NCBI GenBank assembly: GCA_947179155.2
Contig: OX359281.1
Location: 43,427,967-43,491,966, forward strand
Direction: 5' to 3'
Source: Hedera helix
Lineage: Eukaryota; Streptophyta; Magnoliopsida; Apiales; Araliaceae
DNA length: 64,000 nt
The position numbers and the translations under genes are program-made. Positions 12,319 to 24,200 of this stretch are shown here, in pieces. Numbering within the stretch: the stretch's first letter is position 1; the number at the start of each line of letters is the position of its first letter. Below the pieces are notes generated by a model. It made no database searches. It was not told where the DNA came from and saw only the letters and a program-made list of their open reading frames with translations.

Positions 12319-12459
12319 TTACTACGTATAATATATGATATATTAGTACATACACTGTAACACTGACACACATAAATGCATAACTATTAGACTAATATGC
12401 ATTTATGTGTGTCAGTGTTACAGTGTATATACTAATATATCATATATTATATGTAGTAA
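12319..12459. repeat. Large inverted repeat 2 in the hAT element
   Basis: This lies directly beside the first palindrome. The arms, 12319-12382 and 12396-12459, are 64 bp each and nearly perfect reverse complements, for example CACTGACACACATAAATGCA against TGCATTTATGTGTGTCAGTG. The loop is only about 13 bp. The tight loop and near identity suggest recent origin or maintenance by gene conversion. Confidence 0.88.
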
Positions 12460-12890
12460 TATATATATTAAACACACACACACTAGCACACATATATATA
12501 TAATTATTTTTTTATAATATTATTAAAATAAAATATCATTTAAAATATTAAATATAATTAAAATAATTATAAAAAAAATATGGTTAAATACATAAAAATA
12601 TATTTTATATTAATTTGAAACAAATATTTTTAAATGATTATATATATATATATATACTCATAACTTTCAAAACATAATGCGATTCGTCCTTATTAAAAAA
12701 TAAAATAAAAGTTGATGTATTTATTAAAAGTAATATAATACAAGTTTACAAATTACAACTTACAAATTACAATAATGAATAATTATAAGTTTATATTTTT
12801 AAAGTATAACTTAAGCAATAATTAATTATTCCTTAGTTACAAATATTTGTCTTCAAAATTTTAAAATATATGTTTTCAAATTTTTAATAT

Positions 12891-14880
12891 TTATGGAATT
12901 GAACTTTCAACAGTTTTTGCTCCGACTTCGAGATCTTCCGAGCTATCTTGATCATCTATTACGTCTTGTATTATTCTTTGTGCGGCAAGATAATCTCTAT
13001 AGTAAATGCATATTTCTAACGATTTCGGATTAAGTCTGCTTCTTTTTTCATCTAATACCCTGCCAGATAAAGAAAAACAAGATTCTGAAGCTACGGTACT
13101 AGCGTGGATAGTTAGTAAATCACGGGCCATCGAGACCAAAGTAGGAAATTGTCATTTATGTTTATTCCATAAAGCGATAATATTAAGATTTTCAAATTCT
13201 TCTTCGGTCATAAAACTCCTAAAATCGGTACTACCATATAAACCAAATTCGTTTAAACTACTCGTGTGTGTTGAAGTTTTTGATTTCTTGGATAGTATTT
13301 TTAATAAGTTGGCATATTTAGAAGATGAAGGGACAAGGGGCGGTGCACATATAGATGTACAATATACAGATTCATACAATTTATAAAATTCAGTAAATGT
13401 AGTATTAAATTTTAATTTAAGATTATCAATATTACTAGTACCTATATTTTCAACTATATCTTTCAAAATATTTTCTATACCTTTTAATTTTATAATTGGG
13501 TTTAATAAAGCGGCACAAGTAATAACAGTTGGCATGTCTTCAAAGTATTTTTAAAAATTTTCTTCCATTGACAAAATAAGGGCAGACCAAATTTTATTAT
13601 TTTTAAATTCTTTAAAAACAAATGATATTTCTAAACATGCATACAAAACATGATGAATTGTAGGATAATAAACAACAGATAATATTTTTGTGTGTTTTTT
13701 AAAAACTTTAAGAATCTTTAAAAGTTGACCAAGTAGATTACAGTCTTCGTTTGTTAATTCATGAACCATCAAAGTATTATAAAACTATATAAGTATATTT
13801 TTACGTTTATAGACATATCTAAACATATCATATGCACTATTCCACCGAGTGTTATTATTAAATTTTACTCTTTTAAATTTTTCTCCTCTTATATGACAAA
13901 AATGTCTAAAATTTTGCATTTTTCTATTTGAACCATACACACAAATAATCATATCACGAATTTTAGATATAGTAATTCCAAAATAATTGAATCCGGATTG
14001 AACAATTAAATTTATTATATGATAAACACATCTAACATGGAAAAATGCACCATTTATTACATGTAACAAATCATTTTTTAACATTGTAACAGCAGTAGTG
14101 TTATTGCTTGCATTATTTAAACTAATACTCATTATTTTATTTTTAATTTTAAAAGTACGAATAATCTCCATAATTTGAGCATATATTGTTTGACCAGTAT
14201 GAGGTAATTCAAAACCTATAATTCTTTTTTGCATAACCATTTCAGAATCTATCCAATGAGCAGTCATATAAATATAGCTAACTCCATGTTGATGATTAAC
14301 AGACCAAATATCACTACTTAAACTAATTTTACCGTTAAAATTGTCAAAATAATCAATTAGTTTTTTTTTTTGCGTTATTATATAATTTAATAGCATCACG
14401 TTTAGTAGTCATTCTACTTAATTGTTTATATTTCGGTTGCAATCCAGATTGAATGTACTCGGTACAGCGCTGATCGACAAAAAAATTGAACGGGAGTTCA
14501 TTCTCAATCACTAGTTTGGCTTGCAACTCTTTTTTTAATATTTGATCATAACTCTAACTGTGACCGGAACGATCAATTTGTGCTTGGAAGCTTTCATCGG
14601 TTAGTTTATGCCTTTGCAAACACGATTGGTAGTGTCGTTGTAGTGTGTTATTGCCTTTAATACCAAATAAGGCGTTGCATATTTTGCATTGAGCCTTTTT
14701 AACACCATCGACAGCCCACACTTCGATGAAATGTTCCCAAACTGGCGCTGTACGTTTGTTTTGTTCACTGGTAGGACGTGAAAATAATTAACTCGAACTC
14801 GTTCCACTATCAGTCCGAATGCTATTTTGGTCGTTTTGAATAAATTGCGAAATTTGTGATCCGGATGCAGTATTTAAAGA
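12891..14880 (-). pseudogene. hAT transposase pseudogene (BED finger, RNase H fold, hAT dimerisation domain)
   Basis: Read on the minus strand, the frame at about 14780-14590 gives a BED zinc finger with VWEHFIEVW, CKIC and a later LQRHYQSC. Next comes the hAT core with SSDIWS (first catalytic Asp region), a block reading SLNNASNN, and TRWNSAYDM. A segment with FEDMPTVITCAALLNPIIK follows, then a DUF4413-like part, and finally the C-terminal dimerisation domain with TVASESCFSLSGRVLDEKRS, which keeps the catalytic Glu. It is broken by at least two in-frame stops (TAA near 14790 and TAG at 14554-14556), a frameshift in the A11 run opposite 14361-14371, and further frame changes near 13780, 13545 and 13145. 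The usual LDN motif has become LNN, so the second catalytic Asp appears lost. It resembles the RICESLEEPER/zinc-finger BED type. No functional product is expected. Confidence 0.93.
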
Positions 14881-15185
14881 ATCTATTGTATTGTAATAAA
14901 ATGTAAGAATAAAAATATAATAATAACGGATGTAAAAATATTATAATAAGGGGTACAATAAAAAAAATATTAATAATACAAATTGAGATTTATAATAATA
15001 AGAATTTGAAGTTTTGTGGAGATAAAATAATTGACTTTATGTAGAGAGAAAAAAATGCTAAAAGGATAGAAATATAATGATAATAATTATGAATGTATTA
15101 ATACAATACACAATCTTCATTTTATACAACAAAAATATATCCGTTCCATAGCTAGCCGGTGAAAATTTGACATTTTTTTTTTACA

Positions 15186-15365
15186 GGTATCCGATAGGAG
15201 GCAGCAGGGACGCAGGCTCATAGCTGACTAGTTAGCAGCAACGGTAGGCAACAACAGAAGCCAGTGGCTAGCAGCACGCCACGCGTAACAACGCCAGCCA
15301 GTTGGTATGCCCCGCGCCTGCGGCCTGCACGCGCATCATGACTCAGCAGTAGCAGCAACACTTCA
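15186..15365. other. GC-rich, CAG/CAA-rich island in the hAT element
   Basis: This roughly 180-bp block stands out from its AT-rich surroundings. It has repeated GCAGCA/CAGCAA words, CACGCCACGCGTAAC and CCCGCGCCTGCGGCCTGCAC. It lies upstream of the transposase reading frame, so it may be the element's own leader or promoter, or a captured host fragment. I see no extended reading frame. Confidence 0.45.
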
Positions 15366-15385
15366 TCTGTCCATCAACATAATTA

Positions 15386-15388
<3 letters not shown>

Positions 15389-15427
<39 letters not shown>
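15389..15427. repeat. (TA)n microsatellite
   Basis: A run of about 19 TA units sits next to the GC-rich island within the hAT element. Confidence 0.9.
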
Positions 15428-15431
<4 letters not shown>

Positions 15432-15839
15432 CTATTAGAGTAATAGTACAATTATTACAATCGCTGGCTATTTGCTGACTTACTGTACAATACTCCATCA
15501 TGACTTTTTTCTTTTCAAATTTACATGAATTATATCATTTTTTTTTAATTTTTAAAATATCATAAATTGACTCCATCATGCCTCTTTTTAATGCTATACA
15601 ATACTTGTTGCATTGAAGGCCAGGCGGGACGATGGTTCAGGCGGGGCTATAGTTCGGGCCGATGGCCGAGGCAGGCCGGGCCAAGTCTCGGGTCGTAAGC
15701 CGAGCTGGATTTTTGAGAAGGTCAGTCTAAGCTAGATCGTTGTAGGAAAAAGGCAGTCTGCGAGGGGCTTGCCAGATTTTAACTAGCCTGGTTGTTGACT
15801 AGGCCGAGTCGCGGGCCTCGGGTCGAATGTGCATGTCTA

Positions 15840-16639
15840 CATTCTAAGCAAGAAGTAAGTGTTGATAACATGTGATGCTAATTGCAAAGGTTGATCTAGG
15901 AGTATAAAATTAAGGAAGATGATTTATGTAATGGTTTATATGTGGAATGTAAAGTGTGATTAACGTTGAATTTAAAAATAAATAAATAAATAATATGTGA
16001 TCATAAATAACAACATCTTAAATAAATAAGATAAAATGAAATGTGCAATGAATAAAAAATAAATTAAAAAGAAAAGATGAAATAAATACTCCTACTAAAC
16101 AAACAAATAGTTCATATAAAAAAGAGAATATAATTAAAAGGTGGGATTGATACCCTATGGGCTAGATTTTTCCTTTTCTTATATCCGAAGAGCATGAAAA
16201 CTGCATAATATCTGAAAATCAAAGAAAATTTTGAGGGATAAAATGAGAGATTAAGACCTTACCCAGTTACCTTTTAGCTCATTCGAAAAGGTTTCTTGAG
16301 GGCAATAATTTAAACGCTATACAATTTTACGTTGTATATAAGACAATAATTCATAATAAATATTGACAAATAGCATTTATACTATTAATCATAAGGATCA
16401 ATAATATTCATCTTGAGATTAAAAAATTAAATTTTCAAATTATAAAAGAGATTAACAAATTGAAACATAATAACACTGGCTAATGACTAATCCATCCGCC
16501 GCTAGATGATTGTCATTCTCTTTTCGGTTATTAATAGTAGTAGATGTATCCGTCGTCCGACTAATGATAAAAATGATGTTTGCCTATTTTTTATTCCTAA
16601 CAAATAGTATTGCTATGAATTATTCTACACACACAAAAA
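15840..16639. other. Intergenic, no gene seen
   Basis: AT-rich sequence between the hAT element and a fold-back repeat. It has A-rich and TAAATAAATAAATAA words and no coding signal. Confidence 0.45.
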
Positions 16640-16755
16640 ATTATTTCATACTCTTAGGATAAGTGAACAGTATGTTCTTCCTCTCACATATCTGTGAGTC
16701 CTATCACGACGGACCCTACAAATATGTGAGAAGAAGAAGATAATGTTCACTTACC
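16640..16755. repeat. Fold-back repeat, family shared with 31.4 kb
   Basis: The segment contains TAGGATAAGTGAACAGTATG at one end and a CATATTTGTAGGG...TGTTCACTTA-type counterpart at the other, with CTCACATATCTGTGAGTC in the middle. This gives an imperfect hairpin. The same order of words appears at 31394-31540 (AGAATAAGTGAATGGTATGC, CCTATGAGTCCCATCAC, TATGTGAGAGGGATGAGC, CTGTTCATTTGTCC), so both are copies of one small dispersed element. Confidence 0.7.
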
Positions 16756-16774
16756 AGTGGCAGTAGCATGGATG

Positions 16775-16780
<6 letters not shown>

Positions 16781-16828
<48 letters not shown>

Positions 16829-16984
16829 TATATGTATATAGACGATTGTGTAGTGCACAATTGGCTATGACGACGATTTAATCGTCTTCATAGACCAAAA
16901 AGAATTATGATAACTGTTAAACCGTTATTGTAATCCAAAAAAATCGTTATCATTACTGATTGTGTAAGCGTGTATATATATTTT

Positions 16985-17022
<38 letters not shown>
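16781..17022. repeat. Two (TA)n microsatellites upstream of the BROX-like gene
   Basis: TA runs at about 16781-16825 and 16988-17022 are separated by about 160 bp of unique sequence. They lie just before the probable promoter of the BRO1-domain gene. Confidence 0.85.
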
Positions 17023-17025
<3 letters not shown>

Positions 17026-17055
17026 GAGACTTGGAGTGAGTGTCTAACTGGAGGA

Positions 17056-17068
17056 GTAATATATAATG
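17056..17068 (+). promoter_or_regulatory. Possible TATA element of the BROX-like gene
   Basis: TAATATATAATGC lies about 40 bp before a pyrimidine-rich leader that looks like the start of the 5'UTR. The first donor of that leader is at 17275. The transcription start is inferred from this arrangement only. Confidence 0.35.
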
Positions 17069-17429
17069 CAAGCTACCTAATAATATGCTTACGACTTGAA
17101 CTTTCAAACGCAATCAACAAAACAAAAAATATCTCTCCTTTGTTTCTCTCTCTAAAGTCATACTTGAATTGCTTATCAACAATTCTACTCTTCGTTGAAC
17201 CCTTCAAGACTCTCTCTTTCTTTAATTCTCTCTTCTGGGATCCAGCAAAAACGAAATTTAACTTGTGGGTTTTGGTAAGATCGATTCCCTTTTGAAATAT
17301 TGAATTTGGGTTTTTTGTTTGTGGGTTTTGTTCTCCTTTTAATTTGTGTTCTGGGTTAATTTGCGGCATTTTTTTCTTTGTTTGTGTGTAGGGTTTTGGG
17401 TTTGATTTTGAGTTTCTTAATTGGAAATT

Positions 17430-17752
17430 ATGGATGCCCTGTTCTGCAAGAGGGGTGAGTTTTAATTAATTTTAAATTAAATGATTTTTTTTTTTGGATC
17501 TTTTCTTTATGCCCTCAGTTAGCTGAATTCCAATTGTGGGTGTGTAGTTTTCCAAGTATTTTAACTTTTTGTTGTTTTTATTTGGTAAAATGCATTCAAA
17601 CAATCTAAAAAAAAGATGAAGTCAGGAATCTCTCACGTGTTTCTTGTGATATCAAATTTTCTACTTGTGGCTATTTTACTCATAAATTTCTTTATTATGC
17701 AGAAGCTGATAGAAAATTTGACCGTCAATTGATTTTTGATAATAAAAGCTAA
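17430..17752 (+). CDS. Spliced upstream ORF in the BROX-like 5'UTR (24 codons)
   Basis: The leader appears to consist of exons ending at 17274, then 17392-17454, 17703-17753 and 18203 onward, each with GT-AG borders. An ATG at 17430 opens a frame that crosses the 17455-17702 intron and stops at TAA 17750-17752. It encodes MDALFCKREADRKFDRQLIF followed by four more residues. In the spliced leader its stop lies only about 24 nt before the main ATG at 18226. A ribosome that translates it would have little distance to reinitiate, so it could lower or regulate BROX-like protein output. Whether it is used is unknown. Confidence 0.4.
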
Positions 17753-18225
17753 GGTGAGCATATTCAGTCTTTATTTATTTGATTAATATATAGTTTTGAC
17801 TTCAATATAGAAGAGCTGTCTGTTACTTTAAAATGAAAGAGAGGTGGTTCTATTAATTATCTAATGGACAATGCTCGTGAATCCCCTACCTCTTTGTTGG
17901 TTGATCATTTATTAGGTTCACCTCTTTATGACTTGTCCAATGCTAGCAATTTTTCAACTTTCCATGTGACTGATGTCCACATTCTTCATACCTCATTTTT
18001 ATTTTCAGTATTATTTTACTACTTTTATTTGTATATTACTCAAAGAATTTTAAAATAAAATAAGTATTAACATTTTAACACACTTAAAAGTTAAATGCAT
18101 ACATTTTTGATTTTGTTTTCTCGGTCTTGTATTTGTTACTTTTTGTTGTGTAAACCCGCAAGGTATTGAGAGCAATTGGATTTCGATAACTTAGGTTTGC
18201 AGATACAGGAAGCTAGGTTTAGAAT

Positions 18226-21200
18226 ATGGGATGTTTTGTGTCTACCCCAAAGGACTCTGGTGGAAACAGAAGGAGGCCAGGAAATATCGGTGAAGTTACG
18301 GTATTTGTTCCTGGCTTACGGATTCCAAAGCCTGTGGATTTTTCTCAGTCACTAGGTGACCACTTGTCCAAGAGTTTGGTGGAACGCCTCTCAGCTCTTA
18401 GAACCCGAATAGTTGTAATGGCTGGTCAAGAAGGTCCCACAATCACAAGAACAAGGAGAAGAAGTGCTACTCAACATGGTTAGTTTTAAAACCTAGTGTC
18501 TCAATTTTCACTAATATGGCCTAAATTGACATCTGCCATGATCTGCAAGGGGGTTCAACATTGGGAGATCTTATTCAGGCTCTTGGAGATTATTTGCCAG
18601 TTCTTTTGGGATTGGTTAAAGATGGTAAACCATTTACATTGCTATTGTTATTACTTGTTTATGCTGTTCAATAATAGCCCTTATTATTGTTAGTCTCTAT
18701 CTGCAGGGAGCCCATTACAACACAAGGTACAGTTCGTTTGGGTTAATCAGGAGGATGATGCAGAGGTGAGAATTTGATTATTAGCATTGTACTTGTCATA
18801 GTTATATCTACATTTTCTCAATTTCATTAAGAGGATTCCTCTCCTAAATAGATATCATTAAAATGTTAGGAAACGGCAATGTCTAGTGCCTGGTATGAAG
18901 TTTTATCAGTTTTGCACTTGATGGCAGCATTGTCATTCTCGCAAGCTAATTTACTGCTTCTTCCCAGAACATCCGCTGATGGTTATCAGCCAAAAGTATC
19001 AGAAGGTGAGTGATCACTGCAAATTTTTGATGCTTTAAATATGCTATGTTTAATAAATTGAAGAGTGTACACGAACCTGATTCATCCACGCCATCACAAA
19101 TGGCTATCTTTTAGATCAGAACATGTGAAGCAGAAATACTATGGCTTCTGTATGTTCTCCAAGTAATCTTCGTATCTAATTTGTTATAATTAAACAAGTT
19201 GTGCTATATTCGTCATGAACTTCACTCCACCTCTAACAATTTTAAATTTGCTTGTAGCGTATTTATCTTTGGAGTATTAGCATTGTTGACATATATTTGG
19301 CATTCATTCCTTGTAGTCTTTTATTGGTTTGGGTGCTGAATGATGTCATCTAAAACCAGTAATAAGCGGTCAAATTAAAATAGTAAGGAATATGAATTGT
19401 TTACATATACTATTTTCTTAGATCAGCACATAATAGAAACCTCACAAAGTCGTTACCTTTTAGTTCTTGTTAGTTAAAGGTATTTAAAAGTTGGTCTTTG
19501 TCCAAATTTGATCTTGGGCATTATTGTAGTGCACTAAGCAAATGCTACTAACAAACCTACAGTGCTAGAAATAAATATGCATTTTTTGGCAATAGAACAG
19601 TCAGGACTGTTCATGCACTGGTTTATTGGATATATGTTATGCATATAGACTTGCAAAATGTGAAATGTGCAACAAATCGAGCTTGTTTTAGTAACTGAAA
19701 ATTTTAGGACAGTAATATCTATTGTAATCTTTCTCCTTTGTCTCTAATAAAATTTTCTTCTTTTAGGCAAATAGACAGTATTATCTGTCTTTTTCAAGAA
19801 ACTTTATGAATAAATTCTTCTGAACATATTTCCTTCAAGCAAAGCTGTTTAATGTTCTGAAGTAACTCATCTTAGTCTGTATGAGGACTTGGGTAATGTT
19901 CTTGTAGCTTTGTTGTCTTTCTCCCTTTCTCATGTTTTGATATAAAAGGAACAATTGGTAAATGGAGTATTCCTTCAGTTATTGACACGTGAACTCATGA
20001 GCTTCTTTCCTAAATCCTAAATTCCTTTTTTTTTATGCGCTATATGTTTTTTCTCCTTATTTTGTTTTATGTAACAGAGAGCAGGCGATCTTCCATTGAT
20101 ATTTTCTTGAAGGCAGCGGGATACCTTGATTGTGCAGTCCGACATGTTCTCCCACAGTTGCCTCTGGAACTCAGGTTTATTACAAGCTTTTTAAAGTATA
20201 AGATCTAGTTTATCATTCGCAATCATCCTGATGCTTTGCAAGTATTCACTCCTTTGATTATTTCTCTTTGATTTTAGGAGAGATCTACCAGTTGACCTTG
20301 CTGAAGGAGTTCTACGCGCACTCTGTCTTCAAGCATTAGGGCAGGTACCATCTCATCAAGTCATCATCCTTCTATTTGTACTCAAACTGTTAGGTATCTA
20401 TCACTATCAGCAAATATACTTTGGTGATTGACATGGTCCAAAAGTTGAGAAAACACTTTTTATGCCTAATAGAGTTTTTGGCCATGCTTAGATTTGTATA
20501 ACTAAAAGTTGTCCGTTGTTGGTTGTCAGGTGTCAGATTGGTATCATTTATCTAACTGCATAACTGACTAAACAGCTAAAGTATTATTATGATACAAACA
20601 AGCACAAAACTCCAGATGACCCCACTAATAGAGGAGTCAATATAAGAATGCCATCTCTTTTGGGGAATTTTCTTTGGACTCAAAATCCCGTTCCGACATG
20701 CTTACCCTAGCACATGTAATGATATATTTTAGGTTTTCGTACTAATCCACAAATTGCTTCAATCCCAAGTTCTTAATGTGAATCGGAACACGGATTGTTT
20801 TAGTTCGTTGAACTGATTCAGGAGCATGGTATGCTAAAATACGTTATGCTAGGGGTATTTATGTGGATGTTTATATTAGGATTTTCTTAGAATCTGAATG
20901 TAATGAAGCTAAATTCTGTAGAAGTTTTTAGTTGCACCAACAATGTGGTTGTTCTAGAAATAATTTGGTACAAATGTGATGTTTGAGCATCCAATATAAT
21001 GTTAGAAATTAATATTGGTGCAATTAGAGGTAATTTTTTTTATTTGGGTAGGCTAAATTTAGAGGTTTGGAAAATAACAGTACTATGTTTAGGTAAGCAA
21101 GTACCAATATGTAGTTCGATAGGTCAATAGGAGTATTGTATCTGGTAACTCTGTTCAATCCAAAGACAGGTCACATTTTTCCTTTAACTGGTGAATGTCA

Positions 21201-24200
21201 CAGTCCTATATCAATTTTACCAATCCTGGTTGGAGGTAATTTATAAAGAGATGGAAGTCAAAGGACTAGGCCTACACATCCAGTGAATATGTGCATTATT
21301 AATGAGTTTGAATTATTGAGAAGTGTGATTAATTTTAATGGTAAAAATACTTCAGTGATTCTGTTTTTTGCATAATCAATCACATTAGTGTGTTATGTCC
21401 AGTAGTATCTTGGATCGTTGCTAACCAAGGTGCCATGATTAATATTATACATAATCGAGGAAATTAAATAGAAGTGTAATGGAGAAGAGCAAATACATTA
21501 ATTTATCAATTCCCACTGCCTTGTGGTTTTCCTACGTGGTCTTGTAGTGTCAGATTTTCTGGCAATCATCAGGGTCATAGCTATATATAATTTTCTTCTT
21601 GTTTGTGGTGGAATGCTATTGAAGCTAGCTATACCTACATACATTTTGAGGGAAAGAAATAGAAGGATTTTATGTACTTGTCATTAAAAAAAATCTGAGA
21701 TATGTTGAAGTCATATTTGTTACTTTCTGCGTGCACTGCCATGAAGTAGATACTAAATCCAATACCAGTTTGTTTACAACTCGAAGTGCAGTCTCTTTTG
21801 AATATTTTTAGCCCCATAACTTAATATATATTTGAGACTTTGAGTCGAGAACAATTTACTATGCATGTCAAGGAATTACTTGCACACTGCGTGCATTGGG
21901 TTAAGCCAGGGGTAGGCAAACTTGAAAAATCAAATTTCTTTTCACAAAGGAACCGTACTTATGCAGATTTTAAGAGCAAGATGATAATAATATATCTTTT
22001 TCTCTCAGGAAATTAATGTTTTAACATCCCTAAGTCTCGAAATCTTCTCCCTTTGACTTGATTTTAGAGGGTGAAAATTCTGAAACACCTGAATACCCGA
22101 TTACATGGGTCCATGTGGTAATAAAAAATTTCTCAGTCTATTTGAACTTTGAAGAACAGATAAAAATCATTCTTCAGTAGACATGAATCCACAAGCCCAA
22201 GAAATAAAAAATAAAAATTCTTGTTCAATGTTTTGCAGTTGATCCTGTTTTCATTTGAGTAACTTCTATCCTGTTTCTCCTAGTATTATCCATTTAAGAT
22301 TTTCTTATAAAGTTAAAAGTTTGTGGTATTAGTTTTGTATACTACCGGTAAGTGGGATCAAGATAACTGCATGTGTGGATATTTAATGCGTCATTACAAG
22401 ACTTAAATTTTAAACTATTTTAAGAAAATATGCAGGTTTTCTTTCTCCTGATGTTTTTTCCCCTCTTCAATTTTGATCAGGGTGTAGATATCCAACTTGG
22501 ACTTGCAATTGATAGTACGAAAGCCACGCTCGCTGTGAAACGTAGGCTTGCGTGTGAGATGGTAAAGTACTGGCAGCAGGTATAGATGCATAAACTTTCT
22601 TTTAATTTTGAACTTGACCAACAAAAGACATTTTTAGGATATACAGTTGCCTTTTTGTGTTCCATAACTTGTTTGACTAATAATGTAATATGGTAGGTTT
22701 ATAGTTTGGTTTAATCTTAAGCTCTTTATTGCATTATTGAGTCCTTATCTACAAAACTTCCTACAACAATTGTCACAAAGTATTATAAATTAATGATAAA
22801 AGTTACAAAATGTCATCACCAATCATCATCATCGCTAGGAGAAGTACCAACTTGTTTTACCCTTTTTTGAAAGTCAGAAATATGTTCTCTCTTATAAATT
22901 TTGTGCAAGTTTAAGTACCTTACTGAATATTACGTTGCTATTAATGACCCTGATTTATCTTGGACTACCTGAATGGTACCATCATACTGTGCTAAAGTAA
23001 AATCATAACAAAATACTAAAAGAAGCGACCGACATGTTAGGGTTAAACACGGGTACAACATACATTCATCATATCTTACTTCTACTCTATTTTCAAGTTT
23101 CATAAATATCCATGTACACACATGCAAAGAGGAAACTCATTCAGTTGTTCCTTGAGTCGGATAGATTTTCCCTGACATTGCTAAGGACCCAAAGTTTCTA
23201 TGTTCTTACGAACATTTGATGAATGCATTGTAAACCCGGTGTTTAAGAGAAAGAAATAGAAGTTGGACTAAGAAAAAGATGTAGTCATTCTAGCTTAAAC
23301 TAGACCGGAGTTCCTCAGTTTTATTGCTGATAAAATATATTAAAATTACAACTTTACCTCTCAAATTTGTATTATTAGGAATTTCATCCATAATGGAGCT
23401 CATTGTCTACCATTGGTGTCCAGTCTGTTTGACAACTCTGAAACCTAACCATTTGTAAAAATCTCAATGGCAATATCACCTCTTTGAAAAAGAGAATGAA
23501 AAATGACGGTGTCACCTCACTGGTCTATTTTTGCATATTCTGATTTCTTTGTTAATGTATAATTTAATAAAATAATGATTTATTATACATTGCTTTGTCT
23601 TATCATTACATACAAGAGTAGCAGGCATGCAATTTTATGTCTGATTACGATAATATAATATGTCCTTAGGAGTCTATTCACTAAAACCCATATTAGTGTA
23701 AAACCAGTATCATCCTTGTCATCTCAAGAGAAGTATAACTGTATAAGTCATGGATTTTTATTTAAAATGCATCTAGAATATTTATTTTCTTGATCTTCCA
23801 TGCTACTTTTTTTTTGGGTCTTTTGATGGGTAGATTTGGCTGTAGTTATGGTAATCTTGATCTTCCATGCTACTTTTTTTTCCGGTCTTTTGATGGGTAG
23901 ATTTGGCCGTAGTTATGGTAATCGAAACCAGCGACCTTGAGGTTATTCCTCAAGGCCTCTGCCATTTTTCCCACACCAAGAAGGGTTTCTTCCATGCTAC
24001 TAAACTTCCCTCAATAAATATACACGATTGGCTATCCATTATATTTGATTCCAATCTGCGTCAACGAACCCAAACATATTGTGCATACTGTGACTAACAA
24101 CTTCAATGGTTTTAATCAATATTGAGGCTTGAAATTTATTAGAACGAACTATGACAAACACATAAATCAACGAAAGAAATTAAATACAAAAACACAAGAT

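Larger units (their letters stand above)
11779..15839 (-). mobile_element. Dead hAT transposon, about 4.06 kb
   Basis: The outer ends match as inverted repeats: left TAGAAATGCACAT, right (reverse complement) TAGACATGCACAT. Both subterminal regions (about 11790-11960 and 15600-15839) are rich in GGCC/GGGCC/TCGGG words, like the subterminal repeats of plant hAT elements. The flanks share CATTC next to each end (CATTCCTA and CATTCTAA), apparently an eroded 8-bp target duplication. Inside lies a minus-strand BED-finger transposase pseudogene. Downstream of it are two large AT-rich palindromes and upstream is a GC-rich island. The ends are probable; the transposase identity is firm. Confidence 0.75.

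Noticed and set aside
14601..14807. Minus-strand 68-codon frame
   Set aside because: It is a shadow: the BED zinc finger of the hAT transposase lies in another frame of the same DNA.
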